Shown: positions 52,210 to 61,157, counted from the stretch's first letter. The stretch is 64,000 nt of DNA from Verrucomicrobiota bacterium (GCA_014860005.1 JACZKP010000124.1:26024-90023); one strand, 5' to 3'. Program-made: numbers and translations. The notes: a model not told the origin generated them from the sequence alone.

Positions 52210-54423
52210 ATGAAAACCCAAGAATCCCGTCATAGATTGTCAGCGCATCTGCTGTCCGTTGCCTTGATGGTTGCCTCCACCTTCACGGTCGTGGCCCAGC
52301 AAGGTCAGATCGGTGCGCGCCCCCTGACCCCGCAAGAAATCAAAGATTATGCCCTGCCTGCCGCCACCCAGACTTCCGGCGGTTTGTTCACCGTCGGTTT
52401 GGGCCAGCCCGTGTATCTCGAGGCCCAGATCCGAACCACAGTCGCGGCCTCTAATATATTGGGCGTGACTTGGGAATTAACCACCAAGCCGATCGGCTCG
52501 GCGGCCACCCTGGAAGCCAGTCCCATTACGGCCAACATGCCCATTTACAGTCCCGGTGATCGCGGATTCTATCAGGTGGCACCTGCGGATGGTCGCCGGA
52601 TGCTGCGCCCCGATGTCACCGGCCAATACATTGTGACGGCCACGGTGGCGACGAATGGCGGCACGCTGGTGCTCACGCGCGAGGTGACCGGCGCGACGTA
52701 CCTGGGCAGCCAGACTTGCATGCTTTGCCACAGTGGCGGATTCCTACCCGACATGGTGACGCCGTGGTCCAAGACGCATCATGCCACCGCGCTGACCAAT
52801 GCCGTGGATGGCCATTACGGCACGCACTTCAACCAAAACTGCATCAAATGCCACTCGGTCGGCTACGACACAAATCCTCTCGCTGTGAACGGTGGGTTTG
52901 ACGACGTGCAAGCACAGACCGGTTGGACGTTCCCGACCACGCTCACCAATGGTAACTGGCTGGCGATGCCACAATCGTTGCGAGCAAAAGGCAACGTGCA
53001 GTGCGAGAGTTGCCACGGCCCCGGCAGCGAGCACGCCACCTCGCTCGGAACTGTGAGCAAGATTTCCGTCAGCTTCAGCGCAGGCGATTGTAACCAGTGC
53101 CATGATTCCGAACCGTATCACGTCAAAGGCGTAGAATGGGCCAACTCCCTGCACTCCGAAGCCACCCGCACCCCCACGGGCGAAAGCCGCGCAGCGTGCG
53201 TGCGCTGCCATTCGGCGATGGGTTTCACGGATTCCATGGCCGGCCTGCCGCAAAGTCAGCACCGCACAGCCTACGAAGCCATTACTTGCGCCGCCTGTCA
53301 CGATCCGCATGGCGAGCCGACGAATCCCAGTATGTTGCGCACGGTGGCGCCGGTGACCTTGATGGATGGTGTTACCACCATCAGCAACGCGGGCAAGGGT
53401 GCCTTGTGTGTGAATTGCCACATGAGCCGTCAGAACGCCGCCACGTATGTCGAAACAGCAGCGGGAAGTGGCAACTTCGGTCCGCACTATGGTCCGCAAG
53501 CGGACATGCTGGCCGGCGTCAACGCCTATACCTATGGCAAGGAAATCCCCAGTTCCGCCCATCGTGAGGTGGTCGAGGATTCCTGCGTGGCTTGCCATTT
53601 GCAGAACGTCAGTGCTTCCCATCCCGCGTTCGGGCAGGTGGGCGGCCACACCTTCCGTCCCGGTTGGGACGGCGGCACGCCGGACGACAAATCGGATGAC
53701 GTTCACCTGACCGGTTCGTGCGTGGACTGTCACGGCAACATTGATACGTTCAACCTCAAGCGCGCGGACTACGACGGCAACGGCGTGGTGGAAGGCGTGC
53801 AAACCGAGGTAAAGCACCTGCTCGACAAGTTGGGCAATCTGCTTCCACCACTTGGCTCGCCCACCGTTACGGTCACGGCCAGTTACACGCGCCAGCAATT
53901 GCGCGCGGCATTCAACCACAAGTTCGTGTATTACGACGGCAGCTACGGCGTCCACAACGTCAGCTACGCGGTGGGCTTGCTCAAAGCGTCCATCGCCGAT
54001 CTCACCGGAGATGCCAACGAGGACGGTCTGCCCGATGAATGGCAGATTCAATACTTCGGCTCCGCTGGCCATCCCAACGCCGCACCGAATGCCACACCCG
54101 CCGGCGACGGCGTCCCCAACTGGCTCAAGTATGCCTTGGGGCTGGATCCGATGGTGCCGGGCGTGGTGCTGCCGGACGGCGTGGTCTGGGCCAATGCCGG
54201 TCCTACCGAGGGTGGAACCGACACGATCCAAATCTACACCGCCGCCGAAGTGGCGTTTAACACCGAAGTGGGCAAGACCTACCAACTCCAGGCCATTTCC
54301 AACCTGGGTGGTGGATGGCAGAACGTCGGCGCGCCGGTGGCTGGCACCGGGAACGCGTACAGCTTCGTTACCTCCACCCGGAACAATGCCCAACAGTTCT
54401 TCCGCGTGGTCAGCACGCCGTAG
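52210..54423 (+). CDS. Exported nine-haem cytochrome c with PKD-like N-terminal and FYRV-type C-terminal modules
   Basis: A 737-residue exported cytochrome. After a signal peptide (HLLSVALMVASTFTVVAQ) comes a PKD/K319L-like beta domain (LGVTWELTTKPIGSAATLEA ... VTGQYIVTATV), then nine CxxCH motifs (CMLCH, CIKCH, CESCH, CNQCH, CVRCH, CAACH, CVNCH, CVACH, CVDCH). The block VYYDGSYGVHNVSYAVGLL matches the end of the paralogue at 48955. A calcium-type repeat (GDANEDGLPDEWQIQYFGSA) and a final module ending QQFFRVVSTP follow. Such modules suggest display on the cell surface. A strong terminator lies just downstream. Confidence 0.85.
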   Translation: MKTQESRHRLSAHLLSVALMVASTFTVVAQQGQIGARPLTPQEIKDYALPAATQTSGGLFTVGLGQPVYLEAQIRTTVAASNILGVTWELTTKPIGSAATLEASPITANMPIYSPGDRGFYQVAPADGRRMLRPDVTGQYIVTATVATNGGTLVLTREVTGATYLGSQTCMLCHSGGFLPDMVTPWSKTHHATALTNAVDGHYGTHFNQNCIKCHSVGYDTNPLAVNGGFDDVQAQTGWTFPTTLTNGNWLAMPQSLRAKGNVQCESCHGPGSEHATSLGTVSKISVSFSAGDCNQCHDSEPYHVKGVEWANSLHSEATRTPTGESRAACVRCHSAMGFTDSMAGLPQSQHRTAYEAITCAACHDPHGEPTNPSMLRTVAPVTLMDGVTTISNAGKGALCVNCHMSRQNAATYVETAAGSGNFGPHYGPQADMLAGVNAYTYGKEIPSSAHREVVEDSCVACHLQNVSASHPAFGQVGGHTFRPGWDGGTPDDKSDDVHLTGSCVDCHGNIDTFNLKRADYDGNGVVEGVQTEVKHLLDKLGNLLPPLGSPTVTVTASYTRQQLRAAFNHKFVYYDGSYGVHNVSYAVGLLKASIADLTGDANEDGLPDEWQIQYFGSAGHPNAAPNATPAGDGVPNWLKYALGLDPMVPGVVLPDGVVWANAGPTEGGTDTIQIYTAAEVAFNTEVGKTYQLQAISNLGGGWQNVGAPVAGTGNAYSFVTSTRNNAQQFFRVVSTP

Positions 54424-54441
54424 TCGTTTGATCTGATTCAC

Positions 54442-54473
54442 CCCCTTCCCGTTTCGGCGGGAAGGGGTTTTTT
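54442..54473 (+). terminator. Rho-independent terminator after nine-haem cytochrome gene
   Basis: CCCCTTCCCG (54442-54451) pairs perfectly with CGGGAAGGGG (54458-54467), six-base loop, followed by six T residues. It lies 18 bases after the stop codon of the cytochrome gene and is the clearest terminator in the window. Confidence 0.92.
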
Positions 54474-54725
54474 GTTGCCCGCGCTCGGTTGGACTTGGTT
54501 CATCCACGAGCTACTGCCGTGCATCCCGTCAACATAAGCTGTCCAACCTGCCGCCCACGCGTCAACCGCAAGCAGGGTTGATGACCTGTCGCGCGGCACG
54601 ATTGCAGCCCTCACTCCGTCAAAATCCGTAAGACAATTGACAAGCGCCGTGTAGCGGCTGGCAGCCGGACGGTGAAACTTTGCGGCGTAAATACTGGCGG
54701 GCGCGCACCGCCGGTTCATGGCGCC

Positions 54726-55478
54726 ATGCAACGAATCAAACCGGAATGCTTCAAGCCGCTTAACCAGAGTGCAATCCTGCGCACCCTTCAGCGATGTCCG
54801 CTGTTCTCCGGCACTGGCGCGGAGGACCTGGCCGCCGTGGTGGAGTTGTCGGAAATGAAATCCGTGGCGCCGGGCGAGTACCTGTTTCGCGAAGGCGGAA
54901 CGGTGCGCGGGTTTTACGTGGTGCGGCGCGGCGCGGTCAAAGTTCACCGGGTGAATTGGATCGGCCGGGAGCAACTCATTCACCTCTACCGGCCCTTTGA
55001 ATCGCTGGCGGAGGAAAGCCTGGTCTCCGAGTTGGGTCATCACGCCGACGCGTGTGCCATTGAGCCGACCGAGTTGGTGATGGTCCGGCGCGCGGGCTTT
55101 ATGGCCCTGCTCAAGGAACGCCCGGAACTGACGATGTGTCTGTTGCGCTCGACGCAGCGGCACCTTTGCCAGCTCATCGAATTGCTGGATGACCTGACCC
55201 TCAAGGACGTAAAGACCCGCATTGCCGAATGGCTGGTCGGGCACTGCCCGGATCCGCAAAGCTCCAAACCGTGCAGCATCGAACTGGACACCACCAAACG
55301 GGTGCTGGCGGCGGAACTGGGTACGGCCAGTGAAACCTTCTCGCGGGCGTTGGCCAAATTCCGTGCGCAAAAACTGATCTCCACGGACGGCAATTTCGTT
55401 ACCTTGCATAGTCCCACCCGCCTGGCGCGGTACGTCGCCCGCAACCGTCGCGATTTGCCGGGCATGAACCGGAGTTGA
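54726..55478 (+). CDS. Crp/Fnr-family transcriptional regulator
   Basis: A 250-residue regulator. The N-terminal cyclic-nucleotide-binding fold (about residues 20-140) shows CPLFSGTGAEDLAAVVELSE and SVAPGEYLFREGGTVRGFYV with VVRRGAVKV; the C-terminal winged helix-turn-helix has TKRVLAAELGTASETFSRAL followed by AKFRAQKLI. Fnr-type iron-sulfur ligation is not evident, since N-terminal cysteines are few and not in the Fnr pattern. Proximity to hemE and hemN, and to the cytochrome locus, suggests control of haem-dependent respiration, possibly in Dnr fashion. ATG at 54726 is chosen. Confidence 0.87.
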   Translation: MQRIKPECFKPLNQSAILRTLQRCPLFSGTGAEDLAAVVELSEMKSVAPGEYLFREGGTVRGFYVVRRGAVKVHRVNWIGREQLIHLYRPFESLAEESLVSELGHHADACAIEPTELVMVRRAGFMALLKERPELTMCLLRSTQRHLCQLIELLDDLTLKDVKTRIAEWLVGHCPDPQSSKPCSIELDTTKRVLAAELGTASETFSRALAKFRAQKLISTDGNFVTLHSPTRLARYVARNRRDLPGMNRS

Positions 55479-55633
55479 TCCCCTGCCGCGACAGTGCGGA
55501 AGTGCGTCTGCAAAGCCCCATACTGGGAAAGCTGCTTGTTCCCCACCGCCGTCTTGTGTTAATAGCTTAAGACCAACAACGGCTGTCCCGGAACGGACTT
55601 TGGAAGGCCACGACTGCGGTTGGCAGGCAACGA

Positions 55634-56806
55634 ATGAACGAATCTACAATTCAGGCAGGCTCGCAGACGGCCCGACAGAGGACGGCTGACCGAAGCGCCG
55701 GTGAACTGACGAGCCGTCAGCGATTTCTCAATGCCTGTCATTGCCGGCCCAATGATCGCCCTCCCGTGTGGCTGATGCGCCAGGCAGGACGTGCGTTGCC
55801 GGAATACCGCAAGCTCAAGGAGACGTACACGTTCGTGCAGCTCGTGCAAAATCCGGAACTCGCCGTGGAGGTAACGCTGCAACCCGTGCGCCGGTTCGGG
55901 TTTGATGCTGCCATCCTGTTCAGTGACATACTGGTGATTCCTGAAGCGTTGGGGCAGACCTATCGCTTCAAGGAGACGGGCGGGGTGCAGATGGACTTCG
56001 CAGTGCAATCGCGCTCGGATATCGAAAAACTCTCCGTTGAGCAGGTATGTGAGAAGCTGAGTTACGTGGATCAGGCCCTGCGAATCCTGCGTCGGGAACT
56101 GGGCGATCAAACCGCGCTGATTGGCTTTAGCGGGTCGCCGTGGACGCTGGCGACGTTCATGATGGAGGGCGCCAGCGTTCCCAAATACAGCCGCGCGCTC
56201 GCGCTCTTTCGTGAAGACCCGAAGACTTACTTCGCTCTCGCGGAGAAACTCACGGCCGCCGTCGCCGCGTATTTGCAGATGCAGGCGGCTACGGGCGTGG
56301 ACGCGCTGCAAATCTTTGACAGCCACGGCGGCCATCTGGCACCGACGGAATTTCAGGAAGCCAGCGGCCGGTGGATGCGGGAGATTATTGCTTCGCTGCA
56401 TCGTAGCCACCCTGGTGAGGAGGCGGGTTCAGCGGCAACCTCGGAGTCCGCCTCGTTACCTCGGCGGCTACTGAAGGTTGCCCCGGTGATTGTTTTCTCG
56501 CTCGGCACGCACGGCAACTGGCCGGACTTGGTCGCCTCGGGTGGTAACGTCATCGGCATTGACTGGCAGACCTCGCTGGCGGATGCGCGCAAACATGTTT
56601 CCGAGGGCATCGGATTGCAGGGCAACTTGGCGCCGGCTTTGTTGAGTGATGCCACGCCGGAAGGGGTGGCGTGCGAAACCAAGGCAGTGCTCGAAGCCAT
56701 GCGAGGTCGCAATGGGCATATCTTCAACCTTGGCCACGGTTTGACGCCGGGCGCGAAGCTGGAGAATATCACCGCGCTGGTGGAGACAGTCCGTGCATTC
56801 AAATGA
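55634..56806 (+). CDS. hemE: Uroporphyrinogen decarboxylase
   Basis: Converts uroporphyrinogen III to coproporphyrinogen III in haem synthesis. The 390-residue protein has the start signature RPPVWLMRQAGRALPEYRKL, the second conserved block GFDAAILFSDILVIPEALG, FSGSPWTLATFMMEG, IFDSHGGHLAPTEF and NLGHGLTPGAKLEN. A ~35-residue N-terminal extension precedes the fold, and a ~25-residue insert lies before the APVIVFSLGTHGNW segment. It follows the Crp/Fnr gene by 155 bases. A repeat-rich gap separates it from hemN. Confidence 0.96.
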   Translation: MNESTIQAGSQTARQRTADRSAGELTSRQRFLNACHCRPNDRPPVWLMRQAGRALPEYRKLKETYTFVQLVQNPELAVEVTLQPVRRFGFDAAILFSDILVIPEALGQTYRFKETGGVQMDFAVQSRSDIEKLSVEQVCEKLSYVDQALRILRRELGDQTALIGFSGSPWTLATFMMEGASVPKYSRALALFREDPKTYFALAEKLTAAVAAYLQMQAATGVDALQIFDSHGGHLAPTEFQEASGRWMREIIASLHRSHPGEEAGSAATSESASLPRRLLKVAPVIVFSLGTHGNWPDLVASGGNVIGIDWQTSLADARKHVSEGIGLQGNLAPALLSDATPEGVACETKAVLEAMRGRNGHIFNLGHGLTPGAKLENITALVETVRAFK

Positions 56807-57265
56807 GCCCGCCCATGAACGTCCTGTGGCTGCGACGCCTCGTCGCAGCAGGTGGAGGCGACGCCCCCGTCGCCCCTCTCCCGCTGTTTCCCGCGACGGG
56901 GGCGTTGCGGTCACCGTCTGCGACCGGGCGTCGCAGCCTCGGTTGGTTCAAAGCGCAAACCCTGACTTGGGGAATTCTCTCCTTGGAACGCGGAGACACA
57001 GCGCGGCGAAGCCCCAACCAGAGCGCGGGCCGAAGAAAACCGCAGAAACCGCCGAGACGCGATACACGCCGAGCTTTGTCGAAGCGGATTGTTCTCTGCG
57101 TCCATCGCGTCTCTGCGGTTGGATTGCGGCCCCAAGAATCTTCGCAGGCCGCGACGAAGTTGGGAGATAGCACTGCGACGAGCGCACAGAAAGCGCGGAG
57201 AGCACAATCTTTTGTGCGCCGAACCTCCCTGTTCTCCGCGTTTCTGGATTTTGATTTGTAGCCGA
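56807..57265. other. Gene-free, repeat-rich spacer between hemE and hemN
   Basis: About 460 bases with overlapping ORFs on both strands, none plausible. It begins with a 111-base inverted-repeat element (listed separately). The rest is a decayed low-complexity tract; one part reads CTCTGCGTCCATCGCGTCTC then TGCGGTTGG, a degraded member of the CGCAGAGACGCAGAG family found in intergenic DNA of several phyla. No promoter was identified. Confidence 0.5.
56828..56938. repeat. Inverted-repeat element of 111 bases, MITE- or REP-like
   Basis: Perfect 12-base ends, GGCTGCGACGCC (56828-56839) and GGCGTCGCAGCC (56927-56938). Inside, GCGACGCCCCCGTCGC (56858-56873) pairs along 16 bases, with one G-T, with GCGACGGGGGCGTTGC (56893-56908). 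Each end also folds alone (TGCGACG/CGTCGCA; TGCGAC/GTCGCA). The nesting suggests a mobile or structured element rather than chance. No transposase is encoded. Confidence 0.55.
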
Positions 57266-58642
57266 ATGAAGACGCTGAATGTTGATCTCGAACTGGTACG
57301 CAAATACAACGTGGCCGGGCCGCGTTACACCAGCTACCCGCCCGCGACAAGATTCACCGACACAATTTCATGGGAGCAACTCGCCCTCAAGCTGGAGGAG
57401 AACAACCGCACCGCGCGCGATCTCTCGATCTATTTCCATATTCCGTTCTGCGAAACGCTCTGCTGGTTCTGCGGTTGCACCACGGTCATCACGCTCAATC
57501 ACGACAAGGGCCGCGACTACATTGATTATCTTGGCCGTGAAGTGGCGCGGATGGCGGCCCAACTCAACCCAGATCGCAAGGTCGTTCAACTCCACTTCGG
57601 CGGCGGATCGCCCACGTTCCTTCGGCCAGACGAAATTCGTCGCCTCGGCGAGATCATCCATAAGCACTTCAGTTTTTCGCCCGACATTGAAGCGAGTGTG
57701 GAGGTGGACCCGCGCCGGCTTACGCGGGAACACATGGTGGCATTGCGCGAGATCGGCTTTAATCGCGCCTCGATGGGCGTGCAGGATTTCGATCCCCAGG
57801 TGCAGCAGGCGATTCACCGCATCCAGCCGCGCGAAATGACGCAGCAGGCGATGGGTTGGATGCGTGAGTTGGGTTATGGCTCGATCAATCTCGATTTGAT
57901 TTACGGTCTGCCGCACCAGACGCCGGCGTCGTTTAACGAAACGCTTGATACCGTGCTGATGATGAAACCCGACCGGCTGGCGGTGTTTAGCTACGCGCAC
58001 GTGCCGTGGATCAAGCCGTCACAAAAAATTCTGGAGCAAAAAGTCCTGCCCACGCCGGAATCGAAATTGCAGGTGCTCAAGCTGGTCATCGAGCGCCTCA
58101 CGGCGGACGATCAATATGTCTATATCGGCATGGACCATTTCGCGAAGCCGACCGACGAACTCGCCGTGGCGCAGCGCAACAAGCAGTTGCAGCGGAATTT
58201 TCAGGGCTACAGCACGCGGGCCGGCTCGGACATTTACGCCTTCGGGATGTCCGGCGTGTCGCAAGTGCCCGATGCCTACTGGCAGAATGAGAAGGAACTA
58301 CCGAAGTATCAGGCTGCGGTGGACGCCGGACGCGTGCCGTTGCACAAGGCGTATTTCGTGACCCCGGAAGACAAAATCCGCCGCGAAACCATCATGCGCG
58401 TAATGTGCGATCTCTCGCTCGATTTTGCTGCCATGTCGCGGAAGCTGGGCATCAACTTTGAACAACACTTCGCCAGTGAGCTGGCGTCCCTCGCGCCCTT
58501 CGCGGCTGACGGACTGGTGCTCCGCACGGCTGACGGTTTGGAAGTCACGGACGCCGGCCGCTTGTTCATCCGCAACATCGCCATGTGTTTTGACAACACG
58601 CTGGCACCCGCCGGCGAACGGCGGCACTCGAAAACGATTTAG
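57266..58642 (+). CDS. hemN: Oxygen-independent coproporphyrinogen III oxidase
   Basis: Radical SAM enzyme that turns coproporphyrinogen III to protoporphyrinogen IX without oxygen. The 458 residues include the N-terminal YNVAGPRYTSYPPATRF, the iron-sulfur site YFHIPFCETLCWFCGCTTV (C-x3-C-x2-C), QLHFGGGSPTFLRPDEI, GFNRASMGVQDFDPQVQQAI, INLDLIYGLPHQT and a C-terminal HemN domain. These are the signs of true HemN rather than HemW. ATG at 57266 is chosen; upstream codons of the open frame lie in the repeat spacer. Its presence implies haem synthesis at low oxygen, in line with cbb3 use. Confidence 0.95.
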   Translation: MKTLNVDLELVRKYNVAGPRYTSYPPATRFTDTISWEQLALKLEENNRTARDLSIYFHIPFCETLCWFCGCTTVITLNHDKGRDYIDYLGREVARMAAQLNPDRKVVQLHFGGGSPTFLRPDEIRRLGEIIHKHFSFSPDIEASVEVDPRRLTREHMVALREIGFNRASMGVQDFDPQVQQAIHRIQPREMTQQAMGWMRELGYGSINLDLIYGLPHQTPASFNETLDTVLMMKPDRLAVFSYAHVPWIKPSQKILEQKVLPTPESKLQVLKLVIERLTADDQYVYIGMDHFAKPTDELAVAQRNKQLQRNFQGYSTRAGSDIYAFGMSGVSQVPDAYWQNEKELPKYQAAVDAGRVPLHKAYFVTPEDKIRRETIMRVMCDLSLDFAAMSRKLGINFEQHFASELASLAPFAADGLVLRTADGLEVTDAGRLFIRNIAMCFDNTLAPAGERRHSKTI

Positions 58643-58736
58643 TTGGTGAGCGGTTTAGTTCTTTCGCAGGCAGCCAGTCGGCCGGGGTGGAAAATCTGTT
58701 GTCCGGCCGTTTGCGATTGACGAGAATGGCAGCGCG

Positions 58737-59768
58737 ATGGCGTTCAAAGATTTCCCAGATCAGGAGCAGGGCGTGCAGTTGCTGCAACGCTCGTTGCAGC
58801 GTGGCCGGCTGGCACATGCCTATCTGTTCACCGGACATCAACTCGACGAATTGGAGGCGCTGGCCCGTACGCTGGCCAAGACCCTCAATTGTTCCCAGCC
58901 GGTGCGGGCCGGGGACGGCGGCGTGGGGATTGATAGCTGCGATGGCTGTCTGAGTTGCCGAAAGATCGAGCAAGCCAATCACGCAGATGTCCATTGGGTG
59001 CGGCCGGAGTCAAAGTCGCGCGTCATCGTCGTGGAACAGGTGCGCGAGTTGATGCAGGAGATCAATCTCAAGCCGGCCGAGGCGGAATATAAAGTCGCGG
59101 TCATCGTCGCGGCGGACCGGTTGAACGTGCAGGCGGCGAATGCCTTTCTCAAGACCCTCGAAGAGCCGCCCGCAAAGTCGGTGTTGATTTTGTTGAGTAC
59201 CGAGCCGCAACGGTTGTTGGAAACGATTTTGTCGCGTTGTTTGCGGTTGAATTTTGCCGGGGAAGGTCCGTTGCGTTTTGACGCCGCCCAGTTGGAATGG
59301 CTGGCGAAATTCAGTGAACTAGCCGGGAAAGAGCAGAAGAGTCTCCTGGGTCGCTACCGGTTGATGGATGTGTTGCTCCAGCGATTGAGCGGAATGAAAA
59401 CGGCGGTGGAGGAAGCGCTGACCGCCCGCTCGCCGCTCGAACGTTATGAGGACGTGGAAAAGGATTTGCGCGAGAAGTGGGAGGACGAATTGAAAGCGGC
59501 CATCGAGGCGGAATACCGTCGGCAGCGGACGGACGTGCTGCTGGCGGTGCAGTGGTGGTTGCGCGATGTCTGGTTGCACACGCTGGCGGGCGGGCAGGAG
59601 TTGCTGAACTTTCCCCAACTCACGGGTGCGGCCCAGGTGGCAGGCCGCATCACGGGCCGGCAGGCGCTGGAGAATTTGCGGGTGCTGGAGCAAACCCAGC
59701 GGCTGCTATACACCAACGTGCAGGAATCGCTCGCGCTGGAGGTGGGCTTGTTGAAACTCCACCTGTAG
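58737..59768 (+). CDS. holB: DNA polymerase III delta prime subunit
   Basis: Part of the clamp loader that places the sliding clamp on DNA. The 343 residues have the delta-prime pattern: HAYLFTGHQLDELEALARTL, in which the ATP loop is degenerate and lacks GKT, a zinc-binding group CDGCLSCRKIEQANHADVHW, VIVAADRLNVQAANAFLKTL then EEPPAKSVLILLSTE and ETILSRCLRLNF. The lack of a working Walker A separates it from DnaX. It is 94 bases after hemN and 30 bases before the O-antigen ligase gene. Confidence 0.88.
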   Translation: MAFKDFPDQEQGVQLLQRSLQRGRLAHAYLFTGHQLDELEALARTLAKTLNCSQPVRAGDGGVGIDSCDGCLSCRKIEQANHADVHWVRPESKSRVIVVEQVRELMQEINLKPAEAEYKVAVIVAADRLNVQAANAFLKTLEEPPAKSVLILLSTEPQRLLETILSRCLRLNFAGEGPLRFDAAQLEWLAKFSELAGKEQKSLLGRYRLMDVLLQRLSGMKTAVEEALTARSPLERYEDVEKDLREKWEDELKAAIEAEYRRQRTDVLLAVQWWLRDVWLHTLAGGQELLNFPQLTGAAQVAGRITGRQALENLRVLEQTQRLLYTNVQESLALEVGLLKLHL

Positions 59769-59798
59769 TTGCCGACACGCTGAACGAACGAAACCCTG

Positions 59799-61142
59799 AT
59801 GGCTTCGGACAGTCAAACAACCGGACGAACGCCGCCACGGCTTCCGCCGTGGGTCTTTTCGGCCATTATGGGGGCATTTCTGGGGCTGGCTCTGCTGAAA
59901 TTCTGCAACCCGCCGATCATGGAGAAACTGGTCCAGCCGCCGGCCGGGTTTGCGGAATGGCTGTTAAGCGCCTGGCCGATTCACATTGGTTATTGGCTGC
60001 TGGCACTGGTGGTCGTGGTCGGATTTTTCGTTGCTCAATTCCGGGTCAACGTGCCGAAGTGGCTGCTCGCGCTGCCATTGGCGTGGCTGGGCTGGCAACT
60101 GCTTTCCGCAGCCCAGAGTGTGGATGCTGATTTGACGAGGCCGACCCTGAAACACTTTGCGGCGTGCGTGGTTTGCTTCTACCTGGGTGTGTTCTGTTTG
60201 AGTCGGGACAAGTCAGGCCGGGCGTTGTGGGTTGGCATTGTGGCTGCGCTAGGCGTCGTCTTTCTGGTGGGCATTGAGCAGCATTTTGGCGGGTTGGAGG
60301 AAACGCGCCGGTATTTCTATACCTACCTTTATCCCCAACTGGAAACCGTGTCGCCGGACTATTTGAAGAAGATCTCGAGCGACCGCATATTCTCGACGCT
60401 GTTCTATCCCAACGCGCTGGCCGGGGCCATTCTGCTTTTGCTGCCGCCAGCCTTGGTGATGGTGTGGCGGTATTTCGGCCGATTGACGGTTGCTTCGCGG
60501 ATTCTATTGGCGGGTTTGTATGGCGGGGCAGCATTGGGTTGTTTGTATTGGTCCGGCTCCAAAGGCGGCTGGTTGCTGGCATTGACTCTAGTGTTGGTAG
60601 TTTTGCTGCACTTGCGCTGGTCGAATCGTGCCAAATGGCTGCTGGTGGGCACGGTGTGTGTGTTGGGCATTGCCGGCTTTCTGATTCGCTACGCGACGTT
60701 CTTCGAGCGCGGGGCGACGAGTGTGGGCGCGCGGTTTGATTACTGGCGGGCGGCCGCGCAAACCACAGCCGCCCGCCCGCTATTCGGCACCGGCCCAGGC
60801 ACCTTCTCAATCGCCTATCAAGCTGTCAAAAAGCCCGAATCCGAGATGGCACGGTTGACGCACAACGATTACCTGCAACAGGCCTCAGATTCAGGATTGC
60901 TGGGCTGCGTGACGTACTCGGGTTTCATTGTCTGCCTTTTGATTTGGGGTTATGCCAGACCGGTGGGACAGGAGGGCATCCTCAGATTTGCCGTTTGGCT
61001 GGGATTGCTGGGCTGGGCGCTTCAAGGATTGTTGGAATTCGGCCTCTACATCCCGGCGCTGTCTTGGACCGCGTTTTCTCTGGGAGGATGGCTGCTCGCC
61101 ACCGGCACGGGACGGCTCGACAAAGTCGCTGGCAGTGCGTAA
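59799..61142 (+). CDS. O-antigen ligase family membrane protein
   Basis: A 447-residue inner-membrane protein of about twelve helices with the Wzy_C domain. Conserved pieces include YWSGSKGGWLLALTLVLVVL, RFDYWRAAAQTTAARPLFGT leading to GTGPGTFSIAYQ, and THNDYLQQASDSGLLG in the large periplasmic loop. Such proteins join O-antigen to lipid A-core or polymerise polysaccharide. Its exact role (WaaL or Wzy) cannot be told from sequence. ATG at 59799 is chosen; the gene precedes aroQ by 15 bases. Confidence 0.88.
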   Translation: MASDSQTTGRTPPRLPPWVFSAIMGAFLGLALLKFCNPPIMEKLVQPPAGFAEWLLSAWPIHIGYWLLALVVVVGFFVAQFRVNVPKWLLALPLAWLGWQLLSAAQSVDADLTRPTLKHFAACVVCFYLGVFCLSRDKSGRALWVGIVAALGVVFLVGIEQHFGGLEETRRYFYTYLYPQLETVSPDYLKKISSDRIFSTLFYPNALAGAILLLLPPALVMVWRYFGRLTVASRILLAGLYGGAALGCLYWSGSKGGWLLALTLVLVVLLHLRWSNRAKWLLVGTVCVLGIAGFLIRYATFFERGATSVGARFDYWRAAAQTTAARPLFGTGPGTFSIAYQAVKKPESEMARLTHNDYLQQASDSGLLGCVTYSGFIVCLLIWGYARPVGQEGILRFAVWLGLLGWALQGLLEFGLYIPALSWTAFSLGGWLLATGTGRLDKVAGSA

Positions 61143-61157
61143 GCTCCGCTTCGTCCG

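Noticed and set aside
52744..54507. 587-residue minus-strand frame
   Set aside because: Antisense to the nine-haem cytochrome and reads through its terminator hairpin.
54474..54725. FNR-type TTGAT-N4-ATCAA site
   Set aside because: Only half sites such as TTGAT occur; no full palindrome before the Crp/Fnr gene.
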